Source: JANLYQ01 sp031365725
GTDB lineage: Bacteria > Actinomycetota > Actinomycetes > JACCUZ01
Length of the DNA: 28,852 bases
Direction: 5' to 3'
NCBI GenBank assembly: GCA_031365725.1
Contig: JANLYQ010000086.1
Span: 1 to 28,852, forward strand
Part shown: in pieces, positions 28,680 to 28,852 of the stretch
How the letters are laid out: each line of letters opens with the position of its first letter
How positions within the stretch are numbered: position 1 is the first letter of the stretch
Translations under genes and position numbers: made by a program
The notes under the pieces: model-generated
The model's database searches: none
The model's input: the letters and a program-made list of their open reading frames with translations, nothing else
Told to the model about the DNA's origin: nothing

Positions 28680-28852
28680 ATGCAGGTCAAGAACGCAGCA
28701 CTCCGTCTCGCCGGAGCGGCGCTCATCGCCGTCGCCGTGGCCCCGTGGGCCGGCGGCGCCGGCACCGCCCAGGCCACCGGATCCGGCACGCCAGCCTCCA
28801 GCGGCAACCAGCGCGCGGCCTCGCACAGCGGCGGCTACTACAGCTCCAGTGC
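28680..28852 (+). CDS. start of a secreted protein (cut by window end)
   Basis: The first 57 residues of a protein, starting at ATG 28680, 12 nt after GAGGAG. It has a clear signal peptide: basic MQVKNAALRLAG, then the hydrophobic AALIAVAVAPWAGGAG and a likely cleavage near TAQA. A Ser/Gly/Tyr-rich segment (SHSGGYYSSS) follows. The frame has no stop before the window ends. No family can be named from this part. The same frame is open upstream to ATG 28533, which would add 49 polar, Arg-rich residues; the signal peptide argues for 28680. Confidence 0.65.
   Translation, partial: MQVKNAALRLAGAALIAVAVAPWAGGAGTAQATGSGTPASSGNQRAASHSGGYYSSS

Noticed and set aside
1..28852. CRISPR arrays, insertion sequences, prophage or integrated elements
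   Set aside because: No direct-repeat arrays with spacers, transposase or integrase motifs, or abrupt base-composition change were seen.

Overview
The window is GC-rich (about 70%), densely packed with genes, and clearly from an actinobacterium. The evidence is a WhiB1-like Fe-S regulator beside a PdtaS-like histidine kinase, a SigF/RsbW pair, a large NAD-glutamate dehydrogenase, an actinobacterial-style Tad cluster, many GTG starts and many leaderless TANNNT promoters. My best guess is a member of Micrococcales such as Intrasporangiaceae/Dermatophilaceae (Janibacter or Knoellia relatives). That placement is inference from gene content. No tRNA, rRNA, CRISPR array, transposase or prophage gene was seen.

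Layout. 1-2396: the 3' half of NAD-glutamate dehydrogenase. 2406-5697 (minus): a biotin operon, bioA, a DUF2785 gene and bioF, joined by 4-bp overlaps. 5745-7259 (plus): a PdtaS-type sensor kinase that diverges from bioA and converges on whiB1 (minus, ends 7325). 7577-7876: a non-coding region full of inverted repeats around the whiB1 promoter. 7877-8818 (minus): a diacylglycerol kinase-family protein, divergent from a small membrane protein (8855-9229). 9236-10662 (minus): the anti-sigma factor/sigma factor pair rsbW-sigF. 10752-15790 (minus): a GNAT acetyltransferase overlapping an unusual 1502-residue FHA/FtsK-SpoIIIE ATPase of the EssC type, with no visible ESX partner. 15987-17405 (plus): a membrane-anchored PAS-EAL protein. 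17585-22346 (plus): a Tad/Flp pilus-type cluster (CpaF, TadB, TadC, a short coupled ORF, a pilin-like small protein, and TadE/F/G-like proteins). 22563-26340 (plus): DUF1800, DUF1501 and a serine hydrolase, all with twin-arginine leaders. 26351-26848 (minus): a secreted NlpC/P60 hydrolase under a ydaO-type c-di-AMP riboswitch. 27239-28351 (plus): prfB. 28680-end: the start of a secreted protein behind a strong dyad.

How it fits together. Much of the window concerns the cell envelope and regulation: exported proteins (three Tat substrates and one Sec-type peptidoglycan hydrolase), a pilus or secretion machine, an EssC-like motor, and several sensory layers (PdtaS, WhiB1, SigF/RsbW, EAL c-di-GMP turnover, c-di-AMP riboswitch). 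The regulatory DNA is notable. Six genes fit leaderless TANNNT promoters placed 6-8 nt before the start codon, including two back-to-back pairs with identical 8-nt spacing. Two non-coding regions carry concentric dyads, and two gene ends carry short tandem repeats that place stop codons in all three frames.
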